In this document: positions 57,415 to 64,000 of the stretch, piece by piece
Layout of the letters: every line of letters starts with the position of its first letter
Position numbering within the stretch: the first letter of the stretch is position 1
NCBI RefSeq assembly: GCF_017573505.1
Contig: NZ_JAGEOJ010000008.1
Coordinates: 1-64,000, forward strand
DNA: 64,000 nucleotides
DNA from: Actinomadura barringtoniae
Lineage (GTDB): Bacteria > Actinomycetota > Actinomycetes > Streptosporangiales > Streptosporangiaceae
Reading direction: 5' to 3'
Translations under genes and position numbers: made by a program
The notes under the pieces: generated by a model
What the model saw: only the letters and a program-made list of their open reading frames with translations
Database searches by the model: none
What the model was told of the DNA's origin: nothing

Positions 57415-58566
57415 GTGTTCAGGCTGAACGACGAGGAACGCGCCATCGTCGAGGTCGTCGCCGACTTCGTCGACAGGGAGGTCCGGCCGGTGGCCCGCGA
57501 CCTGGAGCACACCGACACCTATCCGGAACGGCTGATCGAGCGCATGAAGGAGCTCGGCGTCTACGGCCTGGCCGTGCCCGAGCCGTACGGCGAGACCGCC
57601 GTCTCCAAGCGCTGCTACGCCCTGGTGACCGAGGAACTGGCGCGCGGCTGGATGTCGCTGGCCGGAGCGTTCGGCGGCCACACGGTCGTCTCGCACCTGA
57701 TCGCCACCTTCGGCACCGAGGACCAGAAGGAGCGCTACCTGCCGAGGATGGCGACCGGCGAGCTGCGCGCCACGATGGCGCTCACCGAGCCGTCGGGCGG
57801 CTCGGATCTGCAGGCGATGACGACCGCCGCGCGCCGCGAGGGCGACCGCTACGTGATCGACGGCGCCAAGATGTGGATCACGAACGCGCGCAGGTCCGGC
57901 CTCATCGCGCTCATGTGCAAGACCGATCCCGCCGCCGAGCCGCGCCATCGCGGGATCAGCATCCTGCTGGTGGAGAAGGGGCCGGGCCTGACGGTCTCGC
58001 GCGACCTGCCCAAGCTCGGCTACAAGGGCGTGGAGAGCTGCGAGCTGTCGTTCAGCGGCTACGAGACCCCACTGGAGGCCGTGCTGGGCGGCGAGGAGGG
58101 GCGCGGCTTCGCGCAGATGATGCGCGGGCTCGAGGTCGGGCGCATCCAGGTGGCGTCCCGCGCGCTCGGCGTCGGCCGCGCCGCGCTGGAGGACTCGCTG
58201 CGCTACGCGCAGGAGCGCGAGGCGTTCGGCAAGCCGATCTGGCAGCACCAGTCGGTCGGCAACTACCTCGCCGACATGGCCACGAAGCTGAGCGCCGCGC
58301 GCCTGCTCACCCTCGACGCCGCCGACCGCCTCGACGCGGGCGAACGCTGCGACATGGAGGCGGGCATGGCCAAGCTGTACGCCTCGGAGGCCGCGATGGA
58401 GATCGCGCTGAACGCCGTCCGCATCCACGGCGCCGCGGGCTACTCCACGGAGTTCGACGTCGAGCGCTACTTCCGCGACGCGCCGCTGATGATCGTCGGC
58501 GAGGGCACGAACGAGATCCAGCGCAACGTCATCGTCCGCCAGCTGATCGAGCGCAACCGGATCTGA
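57415..58566 (+). CDS. Acyl-CoA dehydrogenase (second paralogue)
   Basis: The 383-aa flavoprotein is a paralogue of its divergent neighbour, with ATMALTEPSGGSDLQAMTTA, KMWITNARRSGLIALMCKTD, RYAQEREAFGKPIWQHQSVG and the catalytic segment VGEGTNEIQRNVIVRQLIER. The GTG at 57415 is chosen because AAAGGAG is 9 nt upstream and its residues align with the neighbour. Two ACADs with a CoA transferase suggest degradation of one or two branched or cyclic acids, with expression set by the shared palindrome. Confidence 0.9.
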   Translation: MFRLNDEERAIVEVVADFVDREVRPVARDLEHTDTYPERLIERMKELGVYGLAVPEPYGETAVSKRCYALVTEELARGWMSLAGAFGGHTVVSHLIATFGTEDQKERYLPRMATGELRATMALTEPSGGSDLQAMTTAARREGDRYVIDGAKMWITNARRSGLIALMCKTDPAAEPRHRGISILLVEKGPGLTVSRDLPKLGYKGVESCELSFSGYETPLEAVLGGEEGRGFAQMMRGLEVGRIQVASRALGVGRAALEDSLRYAQEREAFGKPIWQHQSVGNYLADMATKLSAARLLTLDAADRLDAGERCDMEAGMAKLYASEAAMEIALNAVRIHGAAGYSTEFDVERYFRDAPLMIVGEGTNEIQRNVIVRQLIERNRI

Positions 58567-58615
58567 TCCCCGTTCCCGCCGGAGGTCTGGACTTCTCCGC
58601 GCGCCCGCTATTTAA

Positions 58616-58636
58616 TTAACGGAACCGTACCGTAAA
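58616..58636. promoter_or_regulatory. AT-rich promoter with TTAACGG-N7-CCGTAAA inverted repeat
   Basis: TTAACGG (58616-58622) and CCGTAAA (58630-58636) are inverse at six of seven positions in a locally AT-rich stretch (58608-58640) directly before the monooxygenase gene. The TetR protein encoded at the end of this operon is the likely ligand-responsive repressor. Confidence 0.55.
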
Positions 58637-58651
58637 TAAAAAGGGGCGGAC

Positions 58652-60130
58652 ATGGACGACGTGATGGTGGTGGGGGCCGGACCGACCGGGCTGGTGACGG
58701 CCTGCGCCCTGCTCGGGCAGGGGGTCCCGGTGCGGGTGGTGGACCGGGCGGACGGGCCCGCGACGACCTCCCGGGCGCTGATCTTGCACGCGCGGGGCGT
58801 CCAGGTGCTCGACCGGCTCGGCGCGCTGGGCGACCTGCCCGACCGGGTGATCCGGGTCCAGGGCGTCGCGGTGTACGCCAACGGAGCCCGCGTGGCGAAG
58901 GTGGCGCTCGATCAGGCCCGCGCGTCCACCCCGATGATCGTGTCGCAGGCCGAGGTCGAGGCGGCGCTGCGCCGCAGGCTGGCCGAGCTCGGCGGCGAGA
59001 TCGAGTGGAACACCGAGGTCACCGGCGCCACCCAGGACGAGGACGGCGTCACGGTCGGCCTCGACGACGTCGAGCGGACCCGGGCCGGGTGGCTGGTCGG
59101 CTGCGACGGCGCGCACAGCCGGGTGCGCGCGCTGGCGCGCGTGCCCTTCCCCGGCGTTCCGCTGGGCGAACGGTTCCTGCTGGCCGACGTGCACGCCAAG
59201 TGGGACGCCGACCGGCACACGACGGCCGCGTGGCTGCACCGCGACGGGCTGCTGCTGGCCTTCCCGCTGCCGGGCGCCTCGGACCTGTGGCGGCTGATCG
59301 CCGGTCTCCAGCCCGGCACCGACGACGTTCCGGACGTGACGGCGGCGTTCACCCAGATCTTCCGGGACCGGACGGGCGGCGCCGGGCCCGCGATCCGCGC
59401 GACCGAGTGGACGTCGGTCTTCCGCATCCACCGGCGGCTGGCGGGCGACTACCGGAACGGGCGGATGCTCCTGGCCGGGGACGCGGCCCACATCAACTCG
59501 CCGATCGGCGGCCAGGGCATGAACATCGGCATCGCGGACGCCGAGAACCTGGCGTGGCGGCTCGCGCTCGTGATCGGCGGCCAGGCCGACTCCGCGCTGC
59601 TGGACACCTACCGGGACGAACGCCGGCCCGCCGCCGCCGGCGCGCTCACCGGCACGACCGCGGTGACCCGCCTGCTGCTCGGCGCCAACCCGATCGTCCG
59701 CACGGTGCGCGACCGGCTGGCCTCGGCCGCCGGGGTGCCCGCCGTGCACCGGCTCGCGCTGGACAAGGCGTCCCAGCTGGGCCTGTCCTACCGTTCCGGC
59801 CCGCTCTCCCCCGGCGGCGTGCTGCGACGGCACGCACCGCGCGCGTGGGGCGGGCGGCGCGGGCGGCGCGGGCTGCAGCCGGGCGACCGCGTTCCGGACC
59901 GGGCCTGCCTGCGCGCCGACGGCAGCCGCACCCGCCTGTACGCGGAACTGGGCCGCGGTTTCGTACTGCTCGGCGAGCCCGACCCCCGCGTGCGCGAGCT
60001 GCTGGGCGACCGCGTGTCGGTCCTGTCTCCGCTGAACGGGCACGGACACGGCATGCTGGTACGCCCGGACGGCCATCTGGCCTACCGCGAGGGGCTGGCG
60101 GACATGCTGCGAAAGGGACGCGTGCGTTGA
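58652..60130 (+). CDS. FAD-dependent aromatic monooxygenase (PheA/TfdB, RdmE-like)
   Basis: The 492-aa class A flavoprotein hydroxylase has VVGAGPTGLVTACALLGQGV (dinucleotide fold), GCDGAHSRVRALA (DG motif) and MLLAGDAAHINSPIGGQGMN (GD motif). A C-terminal thioredoxin-like domain follows (LYAELGRGFVLLGEP). Such enzymes hydroxylate phenols or polyketide aromatics using NAD(P)H. The co-transcribed TetR gene overlaps its stop (TTGA), which favours a detoxification or resistance role. An AAAAGGGG stretch precedes the ATG. Confidence 0.88.
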   Translation: MDDVMVVGAGPTGLVTACALLGQGVPVRVVDRADGPATTSRALILHARGVQVLDRLGALGDLPDRVIRVQGVAVYANGARVAKVALDQARASTPMIVSQAEVEAALRRRLAELGGEIEWNTEVTGATQDEDGVTVGLDDVERTRAGWLVGCDGAHSRVRALARVPFPGVPLGERFLLADVHAKWDADRHTTAAWLHRDGLLLAFPLPGASDLWRLIAGLQPGTDDVPDVTAAFTQIFRDRTGGAGPAIRATEWTSVFRIHRRLAGDYRNGRMLLAGDAAHINSPIGGQGMNIGIADAENLAWRLALVIGGQADSALLDTYRDERRPAAAGALTGTTAVTRLLLGANPIVRTVRDRLASAAGVPAVHRLALDKASQLGLSYRSGPLSPGGVLRRHAPRAWGGRRGRRGLQPGDRVPDRACLRADGSRTRLYAELGRGFVLLGEPDPRVRELLGDRVSVLSPLNGHGHGMLVRPDGHLAYREGLADMLRKGRVR

Positions 60131-60693
60131 CACAGAGCAGGGGCCGCGGGCGCCCGCGCGATCCGCAGGTGGACGAGGCGATCCTCGAAGCCGCGCTGGA
60201 GCTGTTCATCGAGAAGGGCGCCGAGGCCACCAGCATCGAGCAGATCGCCAGGCGCGCCGGCGTCGGCAAGCTGTCGCTCTACCGGCGGTGGGAGACCAAG
60301 GAGGAGCTGCTCGCCGCCGCGATCGAGAACGCCCGCAGCCACATGCCGGACGTCGAGCTCTGGGACAGCGGCGAGAAGCTCGCCATCGACATCGTGCTCG
60401 ACGCGGTGTCGGCGACCCTGGCCGATCCCCGGGCCCGCGGGCTGCTGGCGCAGCTGATCGGCTCGAGCCAGACCCATCCGTCGCTGCTGGCCACCTACTG
60501 GAAGCACTATCTGGGGCCGCGCCGCGAGCTGGGCGGCGCGCTCCTGCGGGGCGACGACGACCGCGACGTGACCATGGACATGCTGATCGGCACGGCCTTC
60601 TACCGGGTGCTGGTGCATCCGGACGAGCTGACGCCCGCCGAGATCCGCGCCTACCTGGTGCATCTGGTGGACCGGATGGGCGTCGAGATCTGA
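60127..60693 (+). CDS. TetR/AcrR-family regulator
   Basis: The 188-aa protein has GRPRDPQVDEAILEAALELF, ATSIEQIARRAGVGKLSLYR and RWETKEELL, a standard TetR DNA-binding domain, with a TetR_C_16-like ligand domain. The TTG start at 60127 overlaps the monooxygenase stop codon (TTGA) and has AAGGGA 6 nt upstream, so it is translationally coupled. It probably represses its own operon through the repeat at 58616-58636. Confidence 0.87.
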   Translation: MTQSRGRGRPRDPQVDEAILEAALELFIEKGAEATSIEQIARRAGVGKLSLYRRWETKEELLAAAIENARSHMPDVELWDSGEKLAIDIVLDAVSATLADPRARGLLAQLIGSSQTHPSLLATYWKHYLGPRRELGGALLRGDDDRDVTMDMLIGTAFYRVLVHPDELTPAEIRAYLVHLVDRMGVEI

Positions 60694-60713
60694 CCGGGCG
60701 GATCAGGAGGCGT

Positions 60714-62165
60714 TCACGGCAGCGCGAAGCCCGCGTTCATGGCGAGGCTGATGTCGTGTTCGGTGAGCCGCTCCCCCTCCAGCTCCGAGGTGATGCGGCC
60801 GTGCTGGAAGACAAGGACGCGGTGGCTGAGCGCGACCAGCTCGAGGAGGTCGGTCGAGGCGATCAGCACGACCTTGCCGTCGGCGGCGAGCCCCTGGATG
60901 AGATCGTGCACCTCCAGGCGGGCTCGGACGTCGACGCCGCGCGTCGGGTCGTCCAGGACCACGACGGACGGATCGGCGTCCAGCCACTTGGCGAGGACGG
61001 CCTTCTGCTGGTTGCCTCCGGACAGGGACGAGGCGGGGCTGTGCACGTTCCCGCGTATGCGCAGCCGCTCGGCCAGCGCGGCGGCGCGTTCGGCCAGCTT
61101 GCGCTGCGAGGGCAGCACGCCGTCGCGGCCGAGGGCGACGCTCTGCACGGCGGTGATGTTCTCCCAGAGCCGCTGCCGCAGCATCAACCCGCGGCCCTGG
61201 CGGTCGCCCGACACGTAGGCCACCCCGGCGCCGACCGCGTGGCGGAGCGAACGCGGCGTCACCCCGTTCGGCAGCAGGACCCGTCCGGAGGAGGGGCGGA
61301 CGCGCCCGCACGTCACGTCCAGAACGCCGAGGTGACCCGCGCCCTGCAGACCGGCGACGCCGACGATCTCCCCGCCTTCGACGTTGCACAGGACGTCGCG
61401 CAGGACGCCGGGCACGGTCACGTGGTCCAGCGTGAGGGTCCGTCCCTTGCGGAGCGTCGGTGCCGGAGCCTTCGCCGTCGCCTCCGGGGCTGCCTCACCG
61501 AGCATGGCCGCGACCAGTGAGTCCAGGCTGACCCGGGAGACGTCCTCCCCCGCCAGGACCGTACGGCCGCCGCGCAGGACGCTCACCCGCTGGGCGATGC
61601 GCAGCACGTCCTCCAGGTAATGCGAGATGTACAGGACGGCCAGGCCGCGCTCGGCGAGCCGCCGGGTGGTCTCCTCGACCCGTTCGACCGCGGCGCGCGG
61701 CAGGGCGCTGGTCGGCTCGTCGAGGATCAGCACGCGCGGCTCGGTGAGCAGGGCCCGGCAGATCTCCAGCAGCTGCTGGTCGGCGAGCGACAGCGCACCG
61801 GCCCGCTCGTACGGGGAGACCTCCAGGCCGAGCTCGGCGAGGACCGGCGCCGCGCGCCGCGCCATCGCGCGGCGGTCGGCCAGCCCCGCACGGCCGGGGC
61901 CGCCGTGCGGGAACAGGTTCTCCACGACGGTGAGATCCCGGAAGATCATCAGCTCCTGCGACACGATCGCGATCGGACCGGCCTCCAGCTCGACCGTCCC
62001 GGCGTCCTGCCGCACGATGCCGCAGAGGATCTTGACCAGGGTGGACTTGCCCGCGCCGTTCTCCCCCACCAGGCCGTGCACCTGGCCGCGCTCCAGCGCG
62101 ATGCCCGCGCCGTTCAGCGCGTGCACCCCGCCGAAGCGCTTCACGAGTCCGGTCGCGGTCAGCAT
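60714..62165 (-). CDS. Sugar-type ABC transporter ATP-binding protein (RbsA/MglA-like, two NBDs)
   Basis: The 483-aa protein has two fused ATPase domains. The first is canonical (GENGAGKSTLVKILCGI, LSLADQQLLEICRAL, VLILDEPTSALP). The second has a degenerate Walker A (GLQGAGHLGVLDVTCG) but an intact signature LSGGNQQKAVLAKWL and Walker B VVVLDDPTRGVD. This is the usual RbsA/MglA/XylG arrangement for carbohydrate importers. The start follows the upstream binding-protein stop by 1 nt. The sugar or nucleoside-like substrate is not readable. Confidence 0.9.
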   Translation of the reverse strand: MLTATGLVKRFGGVHALNGAGIALERGQVHGLVGENGAGKSTLVKILCGIVRQDAGTVELEAGPIAIVSQELMIFRDLTVVENLFPHGGPGRAGLADRRAMARRAAPVLAELGLEVSPYERAGALSLADQQLLEICRALLTEPRVLILDEPTSALPRAAVERVEETTRRLAERGLAVLYISHYLEDVLRIAQRVSVLRGGRTVLAGEDVSRVSLDSLVAAMLGEAAPEATAKAPAPTLRKGRTLTLDHVTVPGVLRDVLCNVEGGEIVGVAGLQGAGHLGVLDVTCGRVRPSSGRVLLPNGVTPRSLRHAVGAGVAYVSGDRQGRGLMLRQRLWENITAVQSVALGRDGVLPSQRKLAERAAALAERLRIRGNVHSPASSLSGGNQQKAVLAKWLDADPSVVVLDDPTRGVDVRARLEVHDLIQGLAADGKVVLIASTDLLELVALSHRVLVFQHGRITSELEGERLTEHDISLAMNAGFALP

Positions 62166-62166
62166 C

Positions 62167-63234
62167 TCAGCGGGCCTCCTTCAGCGGCTTGATCCCGGCC
62201 TGCACGTTGGCCAGCAGCTTGTCGATCTGCGGCTTGTACCAGGTGTACGCGGCCTCCGGCGAGGTCTCACGCTGGATGATCTGGTCCACGTTGGCGGAGG
62301 TCACCGCGAGGCCCGGCATGACGAACCAGCCCTCCGGCAGCTTGCCGCCCTCCCGGACGGTCTTGCCGAGCACGGCCTGGGCGACGTAGCCCTTGAGGAA
62401 GTGCTCGGGGTCGATGCCGACGAAGTTGGTGCCCTTCTTGACCGCGTCCAGCGACTTCGGGTCGACGTCGAACGCGGCGGTCAGGTACTTCCCCTTCTCC
62501 TGTTCCTTGATCTTGGCGAGGTCGTAGCTGTCGGCGTCGCCCACACCGAGGAAGGCCAGCGCACCCGGGTTGGCGTGCACGAGCGATTGCCAGGCGCCGT
62601 AGTTCTGCGCGGGATCGCTGTAGGTCTGGAACGGGCCGACCACCTTGATCCCGGGGGCCTGCTGCGCGAGTGTCTCCTTGATGCCGCGCGCACGGCTGTC
62701 CAGGACCGGCGTGCCGGGGTTGGGCACGCCGACCACCACGGTCCCCTTGGCGTCCTTGCCGAGCTTCTTCACCGTCTCGGACGCCAGCAGCGCGCCCAGC
62801 GCGTAGTTGTCGTTGCCGACGTAGAACTCCACCTTGCTGCCGTCGGTCGGCGCGGTGTCCAGCGCCACGATCGGGGTGCCCTTGTCGACGGCCTGCGCGG
62901 CCGGGCGGGTGAACAGCGGCGGCGCGAGGTTCTCCAGCACGACGCCGTCGGGATGGGTCACGGTGAGGTTCTGGAACAGCTGGACCTCGGCGGGCCCGTC
63001 GGTGTTGGGCGGGCCGACGACCTTGTAGTCGATGTTGCCCGCGTGCTGCGCCGCGGTCTGCGCGCCCTGGTACATCGAGCGCGCGAAGTTGAGGCTGTAG
63101 TTGGCGACCGCGATGCCCATCTTGAGCTTCTCGTTCTTCTTCCCCGACCCCGAGGAGTCGCCGCACGCGGCCGTTGCGGCGAGGGTCAGGGCGAGCGCGG
63201 CCGACAACGCGGCTCGCGGGCGACGGCGGAACAT
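62167..63234 (-). CDS. Sugar-binding-type periplasmic lipoprotein of the ABC importer
   Basis: The 355-aa precursor has a lipobox ending TAACGDSS (Cys24) and the Peripla_BP_4 fold: MGIAVANYSLNFARSMYQGA, LTVTHPDGVVLENLAPPLF, TPIVALDTAPTDGSKVEFYV, GTVVVGVPNPGTPVLDSRA. Such proteins bind ribose, xylose, autoinducer-2 or related small polyols. GGGAGG is 6 nt before the ATG. It sits between permease and ATPase genes of the same importer. Confidence 0.88.
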   Translation of the reverse strand: MFRRRPRAALSAALALTLAATAACGDSSGSGKKNEKLKMGIAVANYSLNFARSMYQGAQTAAQHAGNIDYKVVGPPNTDGPAEVQLFQNLTVTHPDGVVLENLAPPLFTRPAAQAVDKGTPIVALDTAPTDGSKVEFYVGNDNYALGALLASETVKKLGKDAKGTVVVGVPNPGTPVLDSRARGIKETLAQQAPGIKVVGPFQTYSDPAQNYGAWQSLVHANPGALAFLGVGDADSYDLAKIKEQEKGKYLTAAFDVDPKSLDAVKKGTNFVGIDPEHFLKGYVAQAVLGKTVREGGKLPEGWFVMPGLAVTSANVDQIIQRETSPEAAYTWYKPQIDKLLANVQAGIKPLKEAR

Positions 63235-63288
63235 CGGGACCTCCCGTGACGTCTGGGCCGTTCACCCCGCACGGCCGGAAGTGAAGCC

Positions 63289-64000
63289 TCATCCGCCGCG
63301 CAGGCGGCGGACGGTGGAGCCGACGGCGACCGCGATGAGGATCACGGCGCCGGCGGCGAAGGTCGTCCAGTTGATGGGGACCTCGAAGAACACGAGCGCG
63401 GAGGCGACCACGTTGAAGATCAGCGTGCCGACGGCCGCGCCGATCACCGAGCCGCGCCCGCCCGAGAGCGGGGTGCCGCCGATGATGCAGGCGGCGATCG
63501 CGGTCAGCTCGTAGCCCTGGCCGATCGTCGGGTCGCCCGCGGTGAAGAAGGACAGCGCCAGGACGGCGGCCACCCCCGCCATGAGCCCCGACAGCGCCAG
63601 CGCCGCGATCCGGGTACGGGTCATCGGCAGGCCGGTGAACTCGGCCGCCTCCGGGTTGGAGCCGATGGCGCGCACGCGCGCGCCGAACCGGCCCCGGGTG
63701 AGCACCACGGTCAGCACCACGACCGCCACGGCGAAGACCCACACGGCGGTGGGCACGCCGTACAGGTCCCCGCCGACCTTCACGAACAGCGCGTGTTCGG
63801 CGGGCAGCCCGCCGACCTGCTTGCCGTCCGCGAGCGCGAGCCCGATGCCGCGGAACAGCATCGAGGTCGCGAGGGTGACGATGAACGACGGCAGCCGCAT
63901 CACGGTGGTGACGGCGCCGTTCACGGCGCCGAGCGCCAGCGACATCACCAGGATGACCACGACGGCCAGCCACGGGTCCATCCCGTGGGTGATCAGCACC
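63289..64000 (-). CDS. Sugar-type ABC permease (RbsC-like), 5' end beyond the window
   Basis: At least 236 residues of a BPD_transp_2 permease are visible, with RLPSFIVTLATSMLFRGIGL, ARVRAIGSNPEAAEFTGLPM (the cytoplasmic coupling loop) and ACIIGGTPLSGGRGSVIGAA. The N-terminal helices lie past the window edge, so the gene is partial here only because of the cut. Its C-terminus is 54 nt upstream of the binding-protein gene of the same importer. Confidence 0.9.
   Translation of the reverse strand, partial: VLITHGMDPWLAVVVILVMSLALGAVNGAVTTVMRLPSFIVTLATSMLFRGIGLALADGKQVGGLPAEHALFVKVGGDLYGVPTAVWVFAVAVVVLTVVLTRGRFGARVRAIGSNPEAAEFTGLPMTRTRIAALALSGLMAGVAAVLALSFFTAGDPTIGQGYELTAIAACIIGGTPLSGGRGSVIGAAVGTLIFNVVASALVFFEVPINWTTFAAGAVILIAVAVGSTVRRLRGG

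Noticed and set aside
1..64000. tRNA or rRNA genes, insertion sequences, prophage or integrase
   Set aside because: No T-loop-like GGTTCRANTCC with a cloverleaf context, rRNA signature, transposase or integrase motif was found by reading. A tRNAscan or Infernal run would be decisive.

Overview
The window is high-GC actinobacterial chromosome. Spurious open frames run antisense to nearly every gene. Typical actinomycete families are present: an XRE regulator with a DUF5753 domain, CGNR zinc-finger and HxlR regulators, F420-type nitroreductases, HrpA and lipobox ABC-transporter lipoproteins. Gene style and the mycobacterial-type steroid ring C/D cluster suggest a soil Streptosporangiales or Thermomonosporaceae-like organism (for example Actinomadura or Nonomuraea). 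That placement is an inference. No rRNA, tRNA, CRISPR array, insertion sequence or prophage was recognised.

Layout. 1-12160: mostly single housekeeping or accessory genes (single-domain HPF/RaiA protein, XRE-DUF5753 regulator, CGNR regulator, HAD dehalogenase, PaaI-like thioesterase, Ddn-like protein, APH-like protein, TetR plus beta-hydroxyacid dehydrogenase, phosphatase, VOC protein, methyltransferase). They are separated by unusually long, repeat-rich intergenic stretches and one decayed CGNR copy. 12160-17341: a CBS protein diverges from a tight operon encoding a Cas4/Dna2-like iron-sulfur nuclease, a repeat-encoded 80-codon frame, a 491-aa protein ending in a UPF1/Dna2-like beta-barrel, and a UPF1-like SF1 helicase. 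This split Dna2-like module is the best candidate for an undescribed system. 17500-27300: ABC ATPase, secreted SGNH esterase, arginase-fold protein, zinc-ribbon and hotdog proteins, a coiled-coil protein, and a MarR-controlled drug-efflux ABC pair. 27500-35600: HrpA, a Ser/Thr kinase fused to an extracellular lytic-transglycosylase-like domain, and a NuoF-ferredoxin plus ferric-reductase-like membrane pair.

35800-46233: redox regulators (HxlR, AraC) with NmrA-type oxidoreductases, then a cluster with the gene order of M. tuberculosis Rv3548c-Rv3553 (two SDRs diverging from echA20-ipdA-ipdB-ipdC), which degrades steroid rings C and D. A KstR2-like operator lies in its divergent promoter. A TetR/peroxiredoxin-like/methyltransferase group follows. 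46238-49888: an MmyB-like regulator upstream of SDR, aldo-keto reductase and quinone oxidoreductase genes. 49958-53405: an iron/cobalamin-type ABC importer with an accessory membrane protein. 53547-55010: an unrecognised Lys- and Cys-rich 487-aa protein preceded by strong secondary structures. 55007-58566: CoA transferase and two divergent acyl-CoA dehydrogenases. 58652-60693: FAD monooxygenase plus TetR. 60714-64000: a sugar-type ABC importer cut by the window edge.

Promoters. Several genes (7522, 24745, 49888, 57369) have a TANNNT -10 box ending 6-7 nt before the start codon, the arrangement expected for leaderless mRNAs. Perfect or near-perfect inverted repeats lie in most regulator-flanked divergent promoters and are annotated as candidate operators.
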